Notes: generated by a model from the letters alone, not told the origin. 64,000 nt of DNA from Corynebacterium mycetoides (GCF_900103625.1 NZ_LT629700.1:1364001-1428000), one strand, 5' to 3'. Counted from the stretch's first letter, positions 17,342 to 27,161 are shown. Numbers and translations: made by a program.

Positions 17342-18336
17342 GGAAAGCAGCACTCGTCCTTCTCTCCTGCGCGGCGGTGGCCGGCGCGTCGCTGTCGGCG
17401 TGCGCTCCCGCCCCCGGGCCCGGCCCGCAGCCGCACACCGCGCAGGCGCCGCGCTACCAAGGCGTGCCGCTGCCCCCCGGAGCCGTCGTGGACAGGCCGG
17501 GTGTCGCACCCGAATCCGAGTTCGTCGGCGACGAGGACTGGCCGGGCTCGGTGCGCCCGGACGACGCCCCGCCCGAGCAGCGCGTACCCGAGGTGGTGGC
17601 GCGCGGGCGCATCGTCGTCGGCGTCGACCAGTCCCAGTACCTGTTGTCGTACCGCGACGTCACCGCGGGCGACCTGCGAGGATTCGAGGTCGACCTCGCC
17701 CGCGAGGTGGCCAGGGACATCTTCGGCGATCCCAACAAAGTGGATTTCCGTTTCATCGGTCCCCAGACACGCGCGCAGGCACTCGAGGACGGCGACGTCG
17801 ACGTTGTCATCCGCACCATGACGATCACCCCGGAGCGGGTGCAGCGCGTGGACTTCTCCACCCCGTACCTGACCTCCTACGTCCGCCTCCTGACCCCGCT
17901 CGACCGGGGAATTTCCGGGGAGGATGACCTGCCGGGCAAGACGCTGTGCGTGGTGGACGGGTCCAACCTTCTGCAGATGGCGCGCGCCATCGCACCCGAG
18001 TCCCCCATCTTGCGCACCCGCACGTGGGCCGACTGCCTCATGGCCACCCAGCAATTCCACGCGGACGCCGTGCTCGCCGACGACGCGATCCTCGCCGGCA
18101 TGGCCGCGCAGGACCCGTACACCACCATCCTGCCGCGCCGCTTCGAGGTGCAGCACTACGCGGTAGGCGTGCCCAGGGACCACGACGGGATGACCATGCA
18201 GGTCAACTCCACGATTGAGCGGCTGCGTGACGACGGCACGTGGAACGCGATGTACCAGCGCTGGCTCGCCGGGAGCTTGACCAGCCCGACGCCGCCGGAG
18301 CCCCGGTACGCCCGAGAAGGAAGGGAGCAGCAATGA
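17338..18336 (+). CDS. glnH: Amino-acid-binding lipoprotein GlnH
   Basis: Solute-binding protein family 3 lipoprotein, 332 residues, that senses Asp/Glu/Gln outside the cell for the PknG pathway. The signal peptide ends in the lipobox LSAC, with lipidated Cys22. The binding domain starts near residue 80 (GRIVVGVDQSQYLLSYRD) and includes VDVVIRTMTITPERVQRVDFS. The start is a GTG overlapping the glnX stop, and the stop overlaps the pknG ATG. Confidence 0.93.
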   Translation: MRKAALVLLSCAAVAGASLSACAPAPGPGPQPHTAQAPRYQGVPLPPGAVVDRPGVAPESEFVGDEDWPGSVRPDDAPPEQRVPEVVARGRIVVGVDQSQYLLSYRDVTAGDLRGFEVDLAREVARDIFGDPNKVDFRFIGPQTRAQALEDGDVDVVIRTMTITPERVQRVDFSTPYLTSYVRLLTPLDRGISGEDDLPGKTLCVVDGSNLLQMARAIAPESPILRTRTWADCLMATQQFHADAVLADDAILAGMAAQDPYTTILPRRFEVQHYAVGVPRDHDGMTMQVNSTIERLRDDGTWNAMYQRWLAGSLTSPTPPEPRYAREGREQQ

Positions 18337-20771
18337 GCGGCCAAGGTGATCCCCGAGACGCCCACAACGCCGCCGACGCCCCGACGGAGGCTGTGGCATA
18401 CGACCCATTCGCTGACGGAGAGCACGCCACCGAGGCGGTCGCGTTCGACCCTTTCGCCCTCGACGATGACGACGGCGACGGCGACGGCGCCTATCAGGAC
18501 CTGGACAGCCTGGACGGCTTGGACGATATGGACGATATGGCGCTTTTGCTCAAGGATCTCGACGCGCTGCGGGAAGGATCGCGCAAGGAGGATACGTTGA
18601 CACGCGCGCGCCGCGAAGCCCTGGACACGTTCCGCGAACTGCGGGGCGCGAAACGCGCCGCGCGCCCGGTGGCCGACGGCATGGTGGAGCTGCCGTGGAT
18701 CGCGCCGACGGAGGCGAAGGACGCCGTGAAGGACCCCACCTCCGCCGTCGTGCAGAAGGGGCTGCCCGAACCGCAGCTGCACCCCGGCAACGTCGTGGCC
18801 GGGCAGTACGAGATCATGGGGGTGATCGCGCACGGCGGCATGGGGTGGATCTACGTTGCGCGGGACCACAACGTGGCGGACAGGGTGGTGGTGCTCAAGG
18901 GCCTGCAGTCGACGAAGAACGCCGACGAGACCGCGGCGGCCGCGGCGGAGCGGGAGTTCCTCGCGGAGATCACGCACCCGGGGATCGTGAAGATTTTCAA
19001 CTTCATCGATGATCCCCGCGTTCCCGGCGGGTTCATCGTCATGGAGTTCGTCGGCGGCCCGAGCCTGCGGCAGCGCCGCAACGAGCAGCCCAATCACCTG
19101 CTGCCCGTGGACCTGGCCATCGCCTACATCTTGGAGGTTCTGCCCGCGCTGACCTATCTCCATTCGCGCGGGGTGGTGTACAACGACCTGAAACCGGACA
19201 ACATCATTGTCGCCGAGGACCAGGTCAAACTCATCGATCTCGGCGCAGTCAGCGGGATCGGCGCCTACGGCTACATTTACGGCACCAAGGGGTACCAGGC
19301 GCCCGAAGTCGCCACCGAGGGCCCGTCCATCGCCTCCGACATCTACACCATCGGCCGCACCCTCGCGGCGCTGGTGGTGGACCTGCCGCGCACCGACGGC
19401 GTCTACGACCCCGGCGTCCCCTCGCCGTCCGAGGACCCGACGCTGCGCCGCTACCTGTCGCTGTACCGCTTCATCCGGCGCTGCTGCCACACGGATCCGA
19501 AGAAGCGTTTCGGCAGCATCGCGGAGCTCGAGGCCCAGCTCTACGGCGTCCTGCGCGAATGCATCGCCATCCGCGACGGCCGCACCTTCCCCGCCCAGCA
19601 CTCGCTGTTCTCCCCGCAGCGCACCACCTTTGGCACGAAGCACCTGGTGTTTCGCACCGACCAACTCATCGACGGCATCAGCCGCACCGTGGAAATCACC
19701 CCCCAGGAGGTCGTCGCCGCGCTCCCCGCCCCGCTGATCGACCGCCACGACGTCGGCGCCGCCATGATCCAGGGCACCTCGTACCAGGAGCCGCAGGAAA
19801 CCCTGGAGAACCTGCGCCAGGCGATGCAGACGCCGCAGTACGCCGAGTCCTCCGAGATCCCGTTCGGCGTGGTGCGCGCCATGCTGGACCTCGGCTTGAC
19901 GTACCAGGCGCGCACATGGCTGGAGTCCCTCAAAGACCGCCTCAGCTCCAACTGGCGTTTCCACTGGTACTCGGGTGTGACCAGCACGCTCATCGGTGAC
20001 TTCCACGCGGCGCAGGCCGACTTTACCCGCGTCCTCGTGGCGGTTCCGGGCGAGGCCGCCCCCAAGCTCGCCATCGCCGCGATCGACGAGCTCATGCTGC
20101 AGAGCAAAGGACACCTCACGGGCCATTTGCTTGACGACGCCCTCGCGCGCGCCGCCGCAGGCATCCGCACGAACCTGGGGGAGCTCCCGGATGAGGCGTT
20201 CGACCCCTGGCAGGATCGCGGCCTGCTCACGGACGATTGGACCATGGTGTCCGACATCCCGGCGGTGCTGCGCTTTAACGCGCTACGGCTGTACTCCCTG
20301 GTGTGGCTCACCAACCCCACGACGGTGTCGTCCGCGTTCGGCCTCGCGCGCCTGCTCATGGCGGAGCGCGAGGTGGAGTTGGCGGTTGCCGCGCTGGACA
20401 AGGTGCCGGTGTCCTCGCGCCACCACCGCATGGCGCAGCTGACCACGATTTTGGATCTGGTCTCGGACGAGCTGACGGAGTCCCGCATCCGCCGCGCCGC
20501 CCGCAGGTTGGAGCAGATCCCGAACAACGAGCCGCGCTTTTTGCAGATCAAGGTGTACGTCCTGCGCGCGGCGCTGACGTTCCTGCGCGACGCGCGCGTG
20601 CCCCGGGCCGCTTCCGATCACGCCCTGTTCGAGTACGAATTCACCACCCGGGACCTCCGGCGCGGGCTCGCGATCACCCTGCGCGAACAGGCGCGCATCG
20701 CCCCCTACGCGCGCCACCGCTACGCGCTGGTGGACATGGCGAACAAGGTTCGCCCCACCACCTGGTTCTAG
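18333..20771 (+). CDS. pknG: Serine/threonine protein kinase PknG
   Basis: Soluble kinase of 812 residues that phosphorylates OdhI/GarA to relieve inhibition of 2-oxoglutarate dehydrogenase. The kinase domain starts at about 156 (glycine loop IAHGGMGWIYVARD), with Lys189 in VVVLKG, catalytic Asp285 in VYNDLKPDN (a non-RD kinase) and DLG in place of DFG. From about residue 440 a TPR-like helical domain follows. The N-terminus has no cysteine at all, so the rubredoxin module of mycobacterial PknG is absent. Two repeats, PTEAVAYDPFA and ATEAVAFDPFA, are likely autophosphorylation/FHA-docking threonines. The RBS GAAGGAAGGGAG precedes the ATG, which overlaps glnH. Confidence 0.96.
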   Translation: MSGQGDPRDAHNAADAPTEAVAYDPFADGEHATEAVAFDPFALDDDDGDGDGAYQDLDSLDGLDDMDDMALLLKDLDALREGSRKEDTLTRARREALDTFRELRGAKRAARPVADGMVELPWIAPTEAKDAVKDPTSAVVQKGLPEPQLHPGNVVAGQYEIMGVIAHGGMGWIYVARDHNVADRVVVLKGLQSTKNADETAAAAAEREFLAEITHPGIVKIFNFIDDPRVPGGFIVMEFVGGPSLRQRRNEQPNHLLPVDLAIAYILEVLPALTYLHSRGVVYNDLKPDNIIVAEDQVKLIDLGAVSGIGAYGYIYGTKGYQAPEVATEGPSIASDIYTIGRTLAALVVDLPRTDGVYDPGVPSPSEDPTLRRYLSLYRFIRRCCHTDPKKRFGSIAELEAQLYGVLRECIAIRDGRTFPAQHSLFSPQRTTFGTKHLVFRTDQLIDGISRTVEITPQEVVAALPAPLIDRHDVGAAMIQGTSYQEPQETLENLRQAMQTPQYAESSEIPFGVVRAMLDLGLTYQARTWLESLKDRLSSNWRFHWYSGVTSTLIGDFHAAQADFTRVLVAVPGEAAPKLAIAAIDELMLQSKGHLTGHLLDDALARAAAGIRTNLGELPDEAFDPWQDRGLLTDDWTMVSDIPAVLRFNALRLYSLVWLTNPTTVSSAFGLARLLMAEREVELAVAALDKVPVSSRHHRMAQLTTILDLVSDELTESRIRRAARRLEQIPNNEPRFLQIKVYVLRAALTFLRDARVPRAASDHALFEYEFTTRDLRRGLAITLREQARIAPYARHRYALVDMANKVRPTTWF

Positions 20772-20807
20772 CGGGGTTCTAGCGGGGTTCTAGCGGGGTT
20801 CTAGCGG
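20764..20807. repeat. 11-bp tandem repeat spanning the pknG and ackA stop codons
   Basis: GGTTCTAGCGG occurs four times in perfect tandem. The first copy holds the pknG TAG and the fourth holds the ackA TAG on the other strand. Every copy carries the palindrome CTAG, giving stop codons on both strands. Confidence 0.93.
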
Positions 20808-22000
20808 GCCGCCACCTCAGCGGACTTCTGGGCGATGGCGAGCTCCTCGTTGGTGGGAACGACGAGCACGGTCACCGTCGAGTCGTCGGTGGTGATGACG
20901 CGGGGGCCGTCGTTAGGGGCCGCGTTGCGCTCGGGGTCGAGCGTGATGCCGTAGGTCTCCAGCCCGGCCAGCGCCGCGGCGCGGGTGGCCGCGTCGTTCT
21001 CCCCCACACCCGCGGTGAAGGTGATGGCGTCGACGCGCCCGAGGGTGATCATGTAGGCGCCGATGTAGCGGCGCAGCTGGGTGATGTAGACGTCGAACGC
21101 CAGCTTCGCCAGCTCGTCGCCCTTGGAGATCTTCTTGTGCAGGTCGCGGAAGTCATTGACCCCGGACAGGCCCTTGATGCCGGAGGAGCGGTTGAACAGA
21201 GTGTCGATCTCGTCGATGCTCATTCCCGCGTGGCGGTACAGGTGGAAGATGATGCCCGGGTCGATGTCGCCGGTGCGGGTGCCCATGACCAGGCCCGCGA
21301 GCGGGGTAAGCCCCATCGAGGTGTCGATCGGGGCGCCGGCCTTGACCGCGGAGCAGGACGCGCCGTTGCCCAGGTGCAGGACAATCTGGTTCACCTCCGC
21401 GGCGTCGCGCCCCAGGATGCCGGGCACCTGGCCGGAGACGAACTCGTGGGAGGTGCCGTGGAAACCGTAGCGGCGGATCTGGTTCGCCTCGGCCACCTCG
21501 CGATTGACGGCGTAAGTGGCGGCGGCCGCCGGCAGATCGCCGAAAAAGCCGGTGTCGAACACCGCGACGTGCGGGATGTCCGGCAGCAGGTCGCGTGCCA
21601 CCTGGATGCCGTCGATGTTGGCCGGGTTGTGCAGCGGAGCGAGCGGGATGAGGTCGCGGATCTGCTCCACCACCTCGTCGGTGATCAGCGCGGGCCCGGA
21701 GAACGTCTGGCCGCCGTGCACGACGCGGTGGCCCACGGCCACCACGTCGAGCTGGGTCGGGCCGGCGTCGAGCGAGTCCAGCATTGCCACCGCCAGCTGC
21801 AGCCCGCCGCGGTGGTCGCGGATCGGCTGGTTGGAGGTGTGCTTCTCCCCGCGGTACGTGACGGTGATCTTGCCGCCGCGCTCCCCGATCTTTTCCACGA
21901 GCCCGGACACGAAAGCGGTGTCGCCGGCGGTGGAGGACGGGTCGACGATCTGGAACTTGATGGAGGACGAGCCGGAATTGATGACGAGAACGTAGGACAT
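20801..22000 (-). CDS. ackA: Acetate kinase
   Basis: Interconverts acetate + ATP and acetyl phosphate + ADP. The 399-residue protein has the full set of motifs: [49 protein letters not shown] and FTAGVGEN. The ATG shares one base with the pta stop (TAATG), so the two enzymes are co-translated. The stop lies in a four-copy tandem repeat facing pknG. Confidence 0.97.
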   Translation of the reverse strand: MSYVLVINSGSSSIKFQIVDPSSTAGDTAFVSGLVEKIGERGGKITVTYRGEKHTSNQPIRDHRGGLQLAVAMLDSLDAGPTQLDVVAVGHRVVHGGQTFSGPALITDEVVEQIRDLIPLAPLHNPANIDGIQVARDLLPDIPHVAVFDTGFFGDLPAAAATYAVNREVAEANQIRRYGFHGTSHEFVSGQVPGILGRDAAEVNQIVLHLGNGASCSAVKAGAPIDTSMGLTPLAGLVMGTRTGDIDPGIIFHLYRHAGMSIDEIDTLFNRSSGIKGLSGVNDFRDLHKKISKGDELAKLAFDVYITQLRRYIGAYMITLGRVDAITFTAGVGENDAATRAAALAGLETYGITLDPERNAAPNDGPRVITTDDSTVTVLVVPTNEELAIAQKSAEVAAR

Positions 22001-23358
22001 TACTTCGAAGCTCCTGCCTGGATAGCGGTGATGGCGACAGTGTTGACGATGTCGGGCACGGTGGCGCCGCGCGAGAGGTCGTTGACGGGCTTGTTCAGCC
22101 CCTGGAGCACTGGGCCGATGGCCAGAGCGTCACCCGTGCGCTGGGCGATCTTGTAGCCTGCGTTGCCCGCCTCGAGGTCGGGGAAGATGTAGACGGTCGC
22201 CTCGCCCGCCACGGGGGACTCGGGCGCCTTCTTCTTGCCCACGCCCGGGTCGCACGCCGCATCGAACTGCAACGGCCCGTCCACCACGAGCTCGGGATCC
22301 GCCTTCTTCGCCACCTCAACCGCTTCGACCGCGCGGTCGACGTCGGGGCCGGAACCGGAGGTGCCGGTGGAGTACGACAGAATAGCCACCTTCGGGTCGA
22401 TGCCGAACTGGGCGGCCGTCTTGGCGGACACCGCGGCGATCTCGCCGAGCTGCTGGGCCGTCGGGTTCGGGTTGACGGCGCAGTCCCCGAACGCCCACAG
22501 GCGGTCGCGCATGACCATGAGGAAGATGGAGGAGACCACGGACGCGCCCGGGGCGGTCTTGATGATCTGGAAGGACGGCTTAATCGTGTGCGCGGTGGTG
22601 TGCGCCGCGCCGGAGACCATGCCGTCCGCAAGCCCCTTGTGCACCATCATGGTGCCGAAGTAGGAAATGTCTTTGACGGTCTCACGGGCGTTGTCAAGCG
22701 AGATGCCCTTGCTCTTGCGCAGCTCGGCGAAATCTGCGGCGAACTCCTCGAGCAGCTCGGATTCGAGGTGGTTGAGGATGTTCGCGCGGCCCAAATCAAC
22801 CCCGAGGCCCGCGGCGCGGCGGTTGATGTCCTCGGGCTCGCCCAGGATGGTGAGGTCCGCGACGTCGTCCTCGAGCAGCTGGCCGGCGGCCTGCAGAATG
22901 CGGTCGTCCTCGCCCTCCGGCAGCACGATGTGGGCGCGCTTCTCCTTCGCACGCGAGATGAGCCAGGATTCGAACACCGTCGGGGACATCACCTGTCGGG
23001 CCTCCACATCCGCCACTTCCGCCCCCGGGAGCTCCTCGGCGGTGAACACGCCGGCGACGACCGCGCCCAGCTCATCGATCTGCCGCTGCGCGAGCTCGGT
23101 GTTCGCCTGCTCGTCGCGCACGATCACGACGGGGACGCCGAGCGCGGAGGCGAGCTCGGCGTCGAAGCGTAGGTCTCCCGTGCCCACCACGAGCGAGGGG
23201 CCCTCGGAGAGGAGGCGGGCGTCGTACATTTCCTGCAGGTCGGTGCCGTAGGAATCGAGCCGGACGACGCGCAACCCGCGCTGCGAGGCGAAGCCCTCTA
23301 CGTCGATGCCGTCGAAATTGCGGTTGGCGAGAGTGATGAGCAGGGATTGCTCCGACAT
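22000..23358 (-). CDS. pta: Phosphate acetyltransferase
   Basis: Transfers acetyl from CoA to phosphate, working with AckA. The 452-residue protein has an N-terminal DRTGG-like regulatory part to about 140 and a PTA_PTB catalytic domain ([40 protein letters not shown] end). The start was placed at the ATG at 23358 ([10 protein letters not shown]) because GAAAGGTG lies 6-8 nt upstream. The longer frame reading lacks an RBS. Confidence 0.95.
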   Translation of the reverse strand: MSEQSLLITLANRNFDGIDVEGFASQRGLRVVRLDSYGTDLQEMYDARLLSEGPSLVVGTGDLRFDAELASALGVPVVIVRDEQANTELAQRQIDELGAVVAGVFTAEELPGAEVADVEARQVMSPTVFESWLISRAKEKRAHIVLPEGEDDRILQAAGQLLEDDVADLTILGEPEDINRRAAGLGVDLGRANILNHLESELLEEFAADFAELRKSKGISLDNARETVKDISYFGTMMVHKGLADGMVSGAAHTTAHTIKPSFQIIKTAPGASVVSSIFLMVMRDRLWAFGDCAVNPNPTAQQLGEIAAVSAKTAAQFGIDPKVAILSYSTGTSGSGPDVDRAVEAVEVAKKADPELVVDGPLQFDAACDPGVGKKKAPESPVAGEATVYIFPDLEAGNAGYKIAQRTGDALAIGPVLQGLNKPVNDLSRGATVPDIVNTVAITAIQAGASK

Positions 23359-23435
23359 GTGTTCACCTTTCGTAGCCTGGTGTTCATGGGATGTTTTGGT
23401 AAGAAACAAACATCCCCCAGTGTACCGACGAAGGT

Positions 23436-23482
23436 GGTGGCGGTTTGGGGAATTGAACCCCCGCCGCGCTAGAGTTCCGCCA
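23436..23482 (-). other. tRNA 3'-end-like element / hairpin after purT
   Basis: On the minus strand the sequence reads GGGGG-TTCAATT-CCCCA (T-arm geometry with canonical loop), then a 7-nt AACCGCC, A and CCA, exactly as in a tRNA 3' end. D-arm and anticodon arm are missing because the upstream bases are purT coding. Alternatively GTGGCGG upstream pairs with CCGCCAC, giving a bulged hairpin that could end purT transcription. It is a fossil or a minihelix, not a functional tRNA. Confidence 0.4.
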
Positions 23483-24542
23483 CAGCTCGCCCGGCCCGCT
23501 CGCGCGCTTCGTCCACGGTGTCCCCCGTCGAGCGCACCAGGGCCATGTCCGGGAGGACTTGCACCCCGGTTTCCTCCACCGCCAGCACCCTGGCCATTGA
23601 TTCCCGGTCAATCGCGGCAGCCGGGACAAAGCGGGTCGCGCCCGGCGTGACCAGGGTGACGTCGATAGGCAGGCCCGCAACGGCGCGGGCGTGCAGGTCG
23701 AACTGGTCCACGCGCTGGGTTGCCCGGGTGATCATCCCGTCCAGGCTGGGGCGCGGGTTGACGTCGGAGAAATACACGTCGTCGCCGGCCACGAACAGCT
23801 CGACGGAGTAGACGCCCTGCGCGCCGATCTTGCCGGTGATGCGCGCGGCGATGGAGCGCGCGTTGTCCATGGCGGCCTCGCTCAACGGCGCCGGTTGCCA
23901 CGCCTCGACCAGGCGGCCGGCCTCGTGGCGGGTGCCGATCGGCTCGCAGAACCACGTCGCCAGCTGGCCGGTCGCCGGGTCGATGGAGCGCGCGGTGATG
24001 ATGGTGACCTCGTAGTCGAAGTCCACGTAGCGCTCCACCGCCACCGCCCCCTCGGGGTTGACCTCGCGGGCGCTGCGCCACGCCTGGGCCAGGTCCGCAG
24101 GAGCGTGGACGACGGTCTGGCCCTTGCCGCCCGAGCTCACCGGGGGTTTGACCACGCAAGGGAAACCGACGGCTTCGGCGCAGCGCGCGAGCTCGTCGGG
24201 CGTGCGGGCGAACTCGTACGCCATCGTCGGCAAGCCGAGCTCCTCCGCGGCCGTGCGGCGCACCCCCTCCCGGTCGCGGGTGATGCGGCAGGCGTCGAGC
24301 GACGGCACGAGCTGGGTGCCGGTGGCCTCCTGCAACTCTGCGAGCTCGTCCAAGTCGAAGTCGGAGTTCTCGCAGACGACGGTGAGCACGGGACGCAGGT
24401 CGTCCGGCAGTTGGTTGGTCAGCGTGCCTACCCAGGCGTCGAACCCGAGGTCGACAAACGCGGTGGCCGTGGACTGCGCGACCGGACCCGTGCCCAGGAC
24501 GAGAACCTGCTCAGTGCCCTGCTCAGTGCCTCCTTGTGTCAC
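23469..24542 (-). CDS. purT: ATP-grasp enzyme, probable formate-dependent GAR formyltransferase (PurT)
   Basis: ATP-grasp protein of 357 residues. PurT makes formyl-GAR from GAR, formate and ATP in purine synthesis. Family-like patterns are DLDELAELQEATGTQLVPSLDACRITRDREGVRR, FPCVVKPPVSSGGKGQ and FSDVNPRPSLDGMITR. It is about 35 residues shorter than E. coli PurT, mainly at the N-terminus. It lies 9 nt after purA, supporting a purine role. The first codons contain a perfect 12-bp tandem duplication (GTEQGTEQ). Confidence 0.8.
   Translation of the reverse strand: MTQGGTEQGTEQVLVLGTGPVAQSTATAFVDLGFDAWVGTLTNQLPDDLRPVLTVVCENSDFDLDELAELQEATGTQLVPSLDACRITRDREGVRRTAAEELGLPTMAYEFARTPDELARCAEAVGFPCVVKPPVSSGGKGQTVVHAPADLAQAWRSAREVNPEGAVAVERYVDFDYEVTIITARSIDPATGQLATWFCEPIGTRHEAGRLVEAWQPAPLSEAAMDNARSIAARITGKIGAQGVYSVELFVAGDDVYFSDVNPRPSLDGMITRATQRVDQFDLHARAVAGLPIDVTLVTPGATRFVPAAAIDRESMARVLAVEETGVQVLPDMALVRSTGDTVDEARERAGRAVAEL
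24507..24530 (-). repeat. 12-bp tandem duplication at the purT start
   Basis: CTGCTCAGTGCC occurs twice (plus strand), encoding the duplicated Gly-Thr-Glu-Gln at the purT N-terminus. Confidence 0.88.
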
Positions 24543-24551
24543 GTGTTGCCC

Positions 24552-25841
24552 CTAACGCTGCAGGACGTCGTTGCGCACGATGGTCTGGTCGCGCCCGGGA
24601 CCCACGCCGATGTAGCTGATCGGCGCGCCGGAGAGCTCCTCGAGGCGCAGCACGTAGTCCTTGGCCTTTTGCGGCAGGTCGGCGAACTCGGTGATCCCGG
24701 TGATGTCCTCGTCCCACGCCGGCATCGTCTCGTAGATCGGCTCGGCGTGGTGGAACTGGGTTTGCGTGAGCGGCATTTCGTCGAAACGCTGGCCGTCGAC
24801 GTCGTAGGCCACGCAGATCGGGATTTCCCCGATGCCCGTCAGGACGTCGAGCTTGGTCAGGAAGTAGTCGGTAAAACCGTTGACGCGGGAGGCGTAGCGC
24901 GCGATCACGGAGTCGTACCAGCCGCAGCGGCGCTTGCGGCCGGTGTTAACGCCCACCTCGCCGCCGACGGTCTGCAGGTAGTCGCCCCACTTGTCAAACA
25001 ATTCGGTGGGGAATGGGCCGGCACCCACTCGGGTGGTGTAGGCCTTGATAATGCCGAGCGACGCGGTGATGCGCGTCGGCCCGATACCGGTGCCCACGCA
25101 CGCGCCGCCGGCGGTGGGGTTGGAGGAGGTGACGAAGGGGTACGTGCCGTGGTCAACGTCGAGCATGGTGGCCTGGCCGCCTTCCATGAGCACGTGCTTG
25201 CCCTCGTCGAGGGCCTTGTTCAGCGTGTACTCCGCGTCGATGACCATGGGTTTGAGGCGCTCGGCGTAGCCCATGAAGTAATCCATGATCTCGTCGACGT
25301 CGATGGCCCGGCGGTTGTACATCTTCACCAACATCTGGTTTTTCACGTCGAGCGCGGACTCGATCTTCTGCCGCAGGATGGATTCGTCGAAAATGTCCTG
25401 CACCCGCAGGCCCACGCGCGCGACCTTGTCGGCGTAGGTGGGCCCGATGCCGCGGCCGGTGGTGCCGATGGCGCGCTTGCCCAGGAAGCGCTCCTGCACT
25501 CGGTCGAGCGTCTGGTGGTACGGGGCCACCATGTGGGCGTTGCTGGAGACGCGCAGGCGCGAGGCATCCGCGCCACGGGCGATAAGGCCGTCGATTTCCT
25601 CGAACAGCGCCTCGAGGTTGATCACCACGCCGTTGCCGAGGATGGGCACGGCGTTTTCAGAAAGCACACCGGCCGGCAGCAGCTTGAGCTCGTACTTTTC
25701 GCCGCCGACAACCACGGTGTGTCCCGCGTTGTTGCCGCCGTTGGGCTTGACCACGTAGTCGACCATGCCGCCGAGAATGTCCGTGGCTTTGCCCTTGCCT
25801 TCGTCGCCCCACTGGGCGCCGACGATCACGATGGCGGACAT
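24552..25841 (-). CDS. purA: Adenylosuccinate synthase
   Basis: GTP-dependent condensation of IMP and aspartate, the first step to AMP. The 429-residue protein has the P-loop [14 protein letters not shown] at the N-terminus, the [10 protein letters not shown] loop, [15 protein letters not shown] and [16 protein letters not shown] lies 7 nt before the ATG at 25841. Upstream, a TACAAT -10 on the minus strand overlaps promoter sequence of the divergent gene at 25900. purT follows. Confidence 0.97.
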   Translation of the reverse strand: MSAIVIVGAQWGDEGKGKATDILGGMVDYVVKPNGGNNAGHTVVVGGEKYELKLLPAGVLSENAVPILGNGVVINLEALFEEIDGLIARGADASRLRVSSNAHMVAPYHQTLDRVQERFLGKRAIGTTGRGIGPTYADKVARVGLRVQDIFDESILRQKIESALDVKNQMLVKMYNRRAIDVDEIMDYFMGYAERLKPMVIDAEYTLNKALDEGKHVLMEGGQATMLDVDHGTYPFVTSSNPTAGGACVGTGIGPTRITASLGIIKAYTTRVGAGPFPTELFDKWGDYLQTVGGEVGVNTGRKRRCGWYDSVIARYASRVNGFTDYFLTKLDVLTGIGEIPICVAYDVDGQRFDEMPLTQTQFHHAEPIYETMPAWDEDITGITEFADLPQKAKDYVLRLEELSGAPISYIGVGPGRDQTIVRNDVLQR

Positions 25842-25887
25842 GCTTACTCCTTATACGGGGGAATTACGCGCGTTATTGCCGTTATTG

Positions 25888-25893
25888 TAGCGT
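25888..25893 (+). promoter_or_regulatory. Predicted -10 of the unknown gene at 25900
   Basis: TAGCGT, 6 nt, then ATG. Weak but in the same geometry as other leaderless starts here. Confidence 0.35.
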
Positions 25894-25899
25894 GAGCCC

Positions 25900-26838
25900 A
25901 TGCGGCTCATTCATTGCCAGTGTGGAGCGGGCACCGAGCTTATCGACGCCCCTCCGGCGGCGTCCCCGACAGCCTTGACGCTCACGTTGCCCGCCGTTCC
26001 CTCCCGCGCAGACTTGCGCCCGCTCGACGAGATTGCGGCGCAGCTGCTCCCGCACGACGACACCCCGTCTCTGGAGGAGATCCAGGCGTCCCCGTCCGTG
26101 CCGCACATGGGGCAGCCGCAGTTCGCGCCGCAGCGCCCCCGGGAGCGCATGCGCGTGGTGGTCTCCGGCGGCGACGCGGCCCTGGGCGCGGTGCTCACCC
26201 GCATGATGCGGGGGGACTACCTCTGGGCCGAGGTGGCGTATGTGCCGGCGGATCCGACCTCGCCCGCGGCCGTGGCGTGGGGGGCGCCCACGTTCGCGGA
26301 AGCCGCCGAGGCCCCGGTTGTGCCCGCGCCGTGCATCCGCAACGACTTCGGCCAGGTGGTCGCCGGGTCCGCCACCGTGTCCCACGCCGATCCTGCTTCC
26401 GAGTTCGTCGGCGAGATCGTCGTGGACTCCTCCGTCCTCGTCTTCCGCGACGGGGGCGAGCCCTCGGCCCGGTTCTACGGTTCGTTCGGCGCCAAGCTGG
26501 TTCCCACCGCCGCGGCGCCGGGGCTCGCGGCCACCCCGCTGGTCACTCCCCTTGCGTCCCTGGTGTCCGCGGACAGGGTCTCGCGGCTCTCTGCCCCGGC
26601 CTTAGAACGACTCAACCGCGCGCCCGGGGGCCGGTGGCTCACCCGGAATACGGCGGTGCCCCCTGCGCTTACGGATGGCTCTCGGGTGCTGACGGGGCGG
26701 GCGCTCCAGGTCGGCGGCCGCGACGTGCGGGTGACGGTGGACGGGGTCGCCCGGAAGAGACCCGTGGAGAAGGTGACGTTTTACCGCCACTTGCGCGACA
26801 TCCAAAGCGTCAAAACCGCGCCCAGCGAAAGAATGTGA
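25900..26838 (+). CDS. Conserved hypothetical protein divergent from purA
   Basis: I do not recognise the family. The 312 residues include a Cys-rich start (MRLIHCQCG), a Pro-rich region to about 85, a segment resembling a mixed alpha/beta fold (ERMRVVVSGGDAALGAVLTRMMRGDYLWAEVAYVP) and a basic C-terminus. No signal peptide or membrane helix is evident. Mycobacteria also have an uncharacterised gene divergent from purA (Rv0358), so it may be a positional counterpart; homology was not tested. A GlxR-type site overlaps its stop codon. Confidence 0.7.
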   Translation: MRLIHCQCGAGTELIDAPPAASPTALTLTLPAVPSRADLRPLDEIAAQLLPHDDTPSLEEIQASPSVPHMGQPQFAPQRPRERMRVVVSGGDAALGAVLTRMMRGDYLWAEVAYVPADPTSPAAVAWGAPTFAEAAEAPVVPAPCIRNDFGQVVAGSATVSHADPASEFVGEIVVDSSVLVFRDGGEPSARFYGSFGAKLVPTAAAPGLAATPLVTPLASLVSADRVSRLSAPALERLNRAPGGRWLTRNTAVPPALTDGSRVLTGRALQVGGRDVRVTVDGVARKRPVEKVTFYRHLRDIQSVKTAPSERM

Positions 26839-26849
26839 TTCTTATCACA
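26834..26849. promoter_or_regulatory. GlxR/CRP-type operator
   Basis: TGTGATTCTTATCACA is a perfect match to the corynebacterial GlxR consensus TGTGA-N6-TCACA and is itself palindromic over six bases per arm. It overlaps the stop of the preceding gene and lies about 315 nt upstream of the PRC-barrel gene, its most likely target. Confidence 0.7.
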
Positions 26850-27161
26850 TATGCCATCCCTTAAGCTTTTGAGCAGCGAATCTTTACCGTTCCGATACTC
26901 CGGCGCGGAACCGGCTGTCGCCGCAGGGGAGCGTCGCTGCTGGTCAGGACAATAAGCCCCATGATTGTACCGGCACTTCCCGCTTCCCACCTCCAACTTT
27001 CGATTGAGGAGCGGGATTGGCCGGCGGCCGGCAACCGGGCCCGGCAAACGTCGCTACATTCGGGATTGTTCAAGCGAACGAATAAACCGCGTCGCCGTCT
27101 CGACGGGAATTATCCCCCGGGTTGGCGCCGGAAACAAATTACTTAAGGAGAATAAGACGAC
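26850..27161 (+). promoter_or_regulatory. Long leader/promoter region of the PRC-barrel gene
   Basis: About 310 bases without a supported gene, less GC-rich than the flanks, between the GlxR-type site and the PRC-barrel ORF. The only certain element is the RBS AAGGAGAATAAG just before the ATG. GGAAC at 26907 and CGTC at 26932 resemble ECF promoter halves, but the 20-nt spacing is too long. The length suggests a regulated or structured 5' UTR. Confidence 0.45.

Noticed and set aside
23431..23520. Complete tRNA gene
   Set aside because: Only the T-arm and acceptor 3' half are present; the rest is purT coding sequence without D-arm or anticodon arm.
26907..26935. ECF promoter (GGAAC...CGTC) for the PRC-barrel gene
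   Set aside because: Spacing of 20 bases is too long compared with the usual 15-17.
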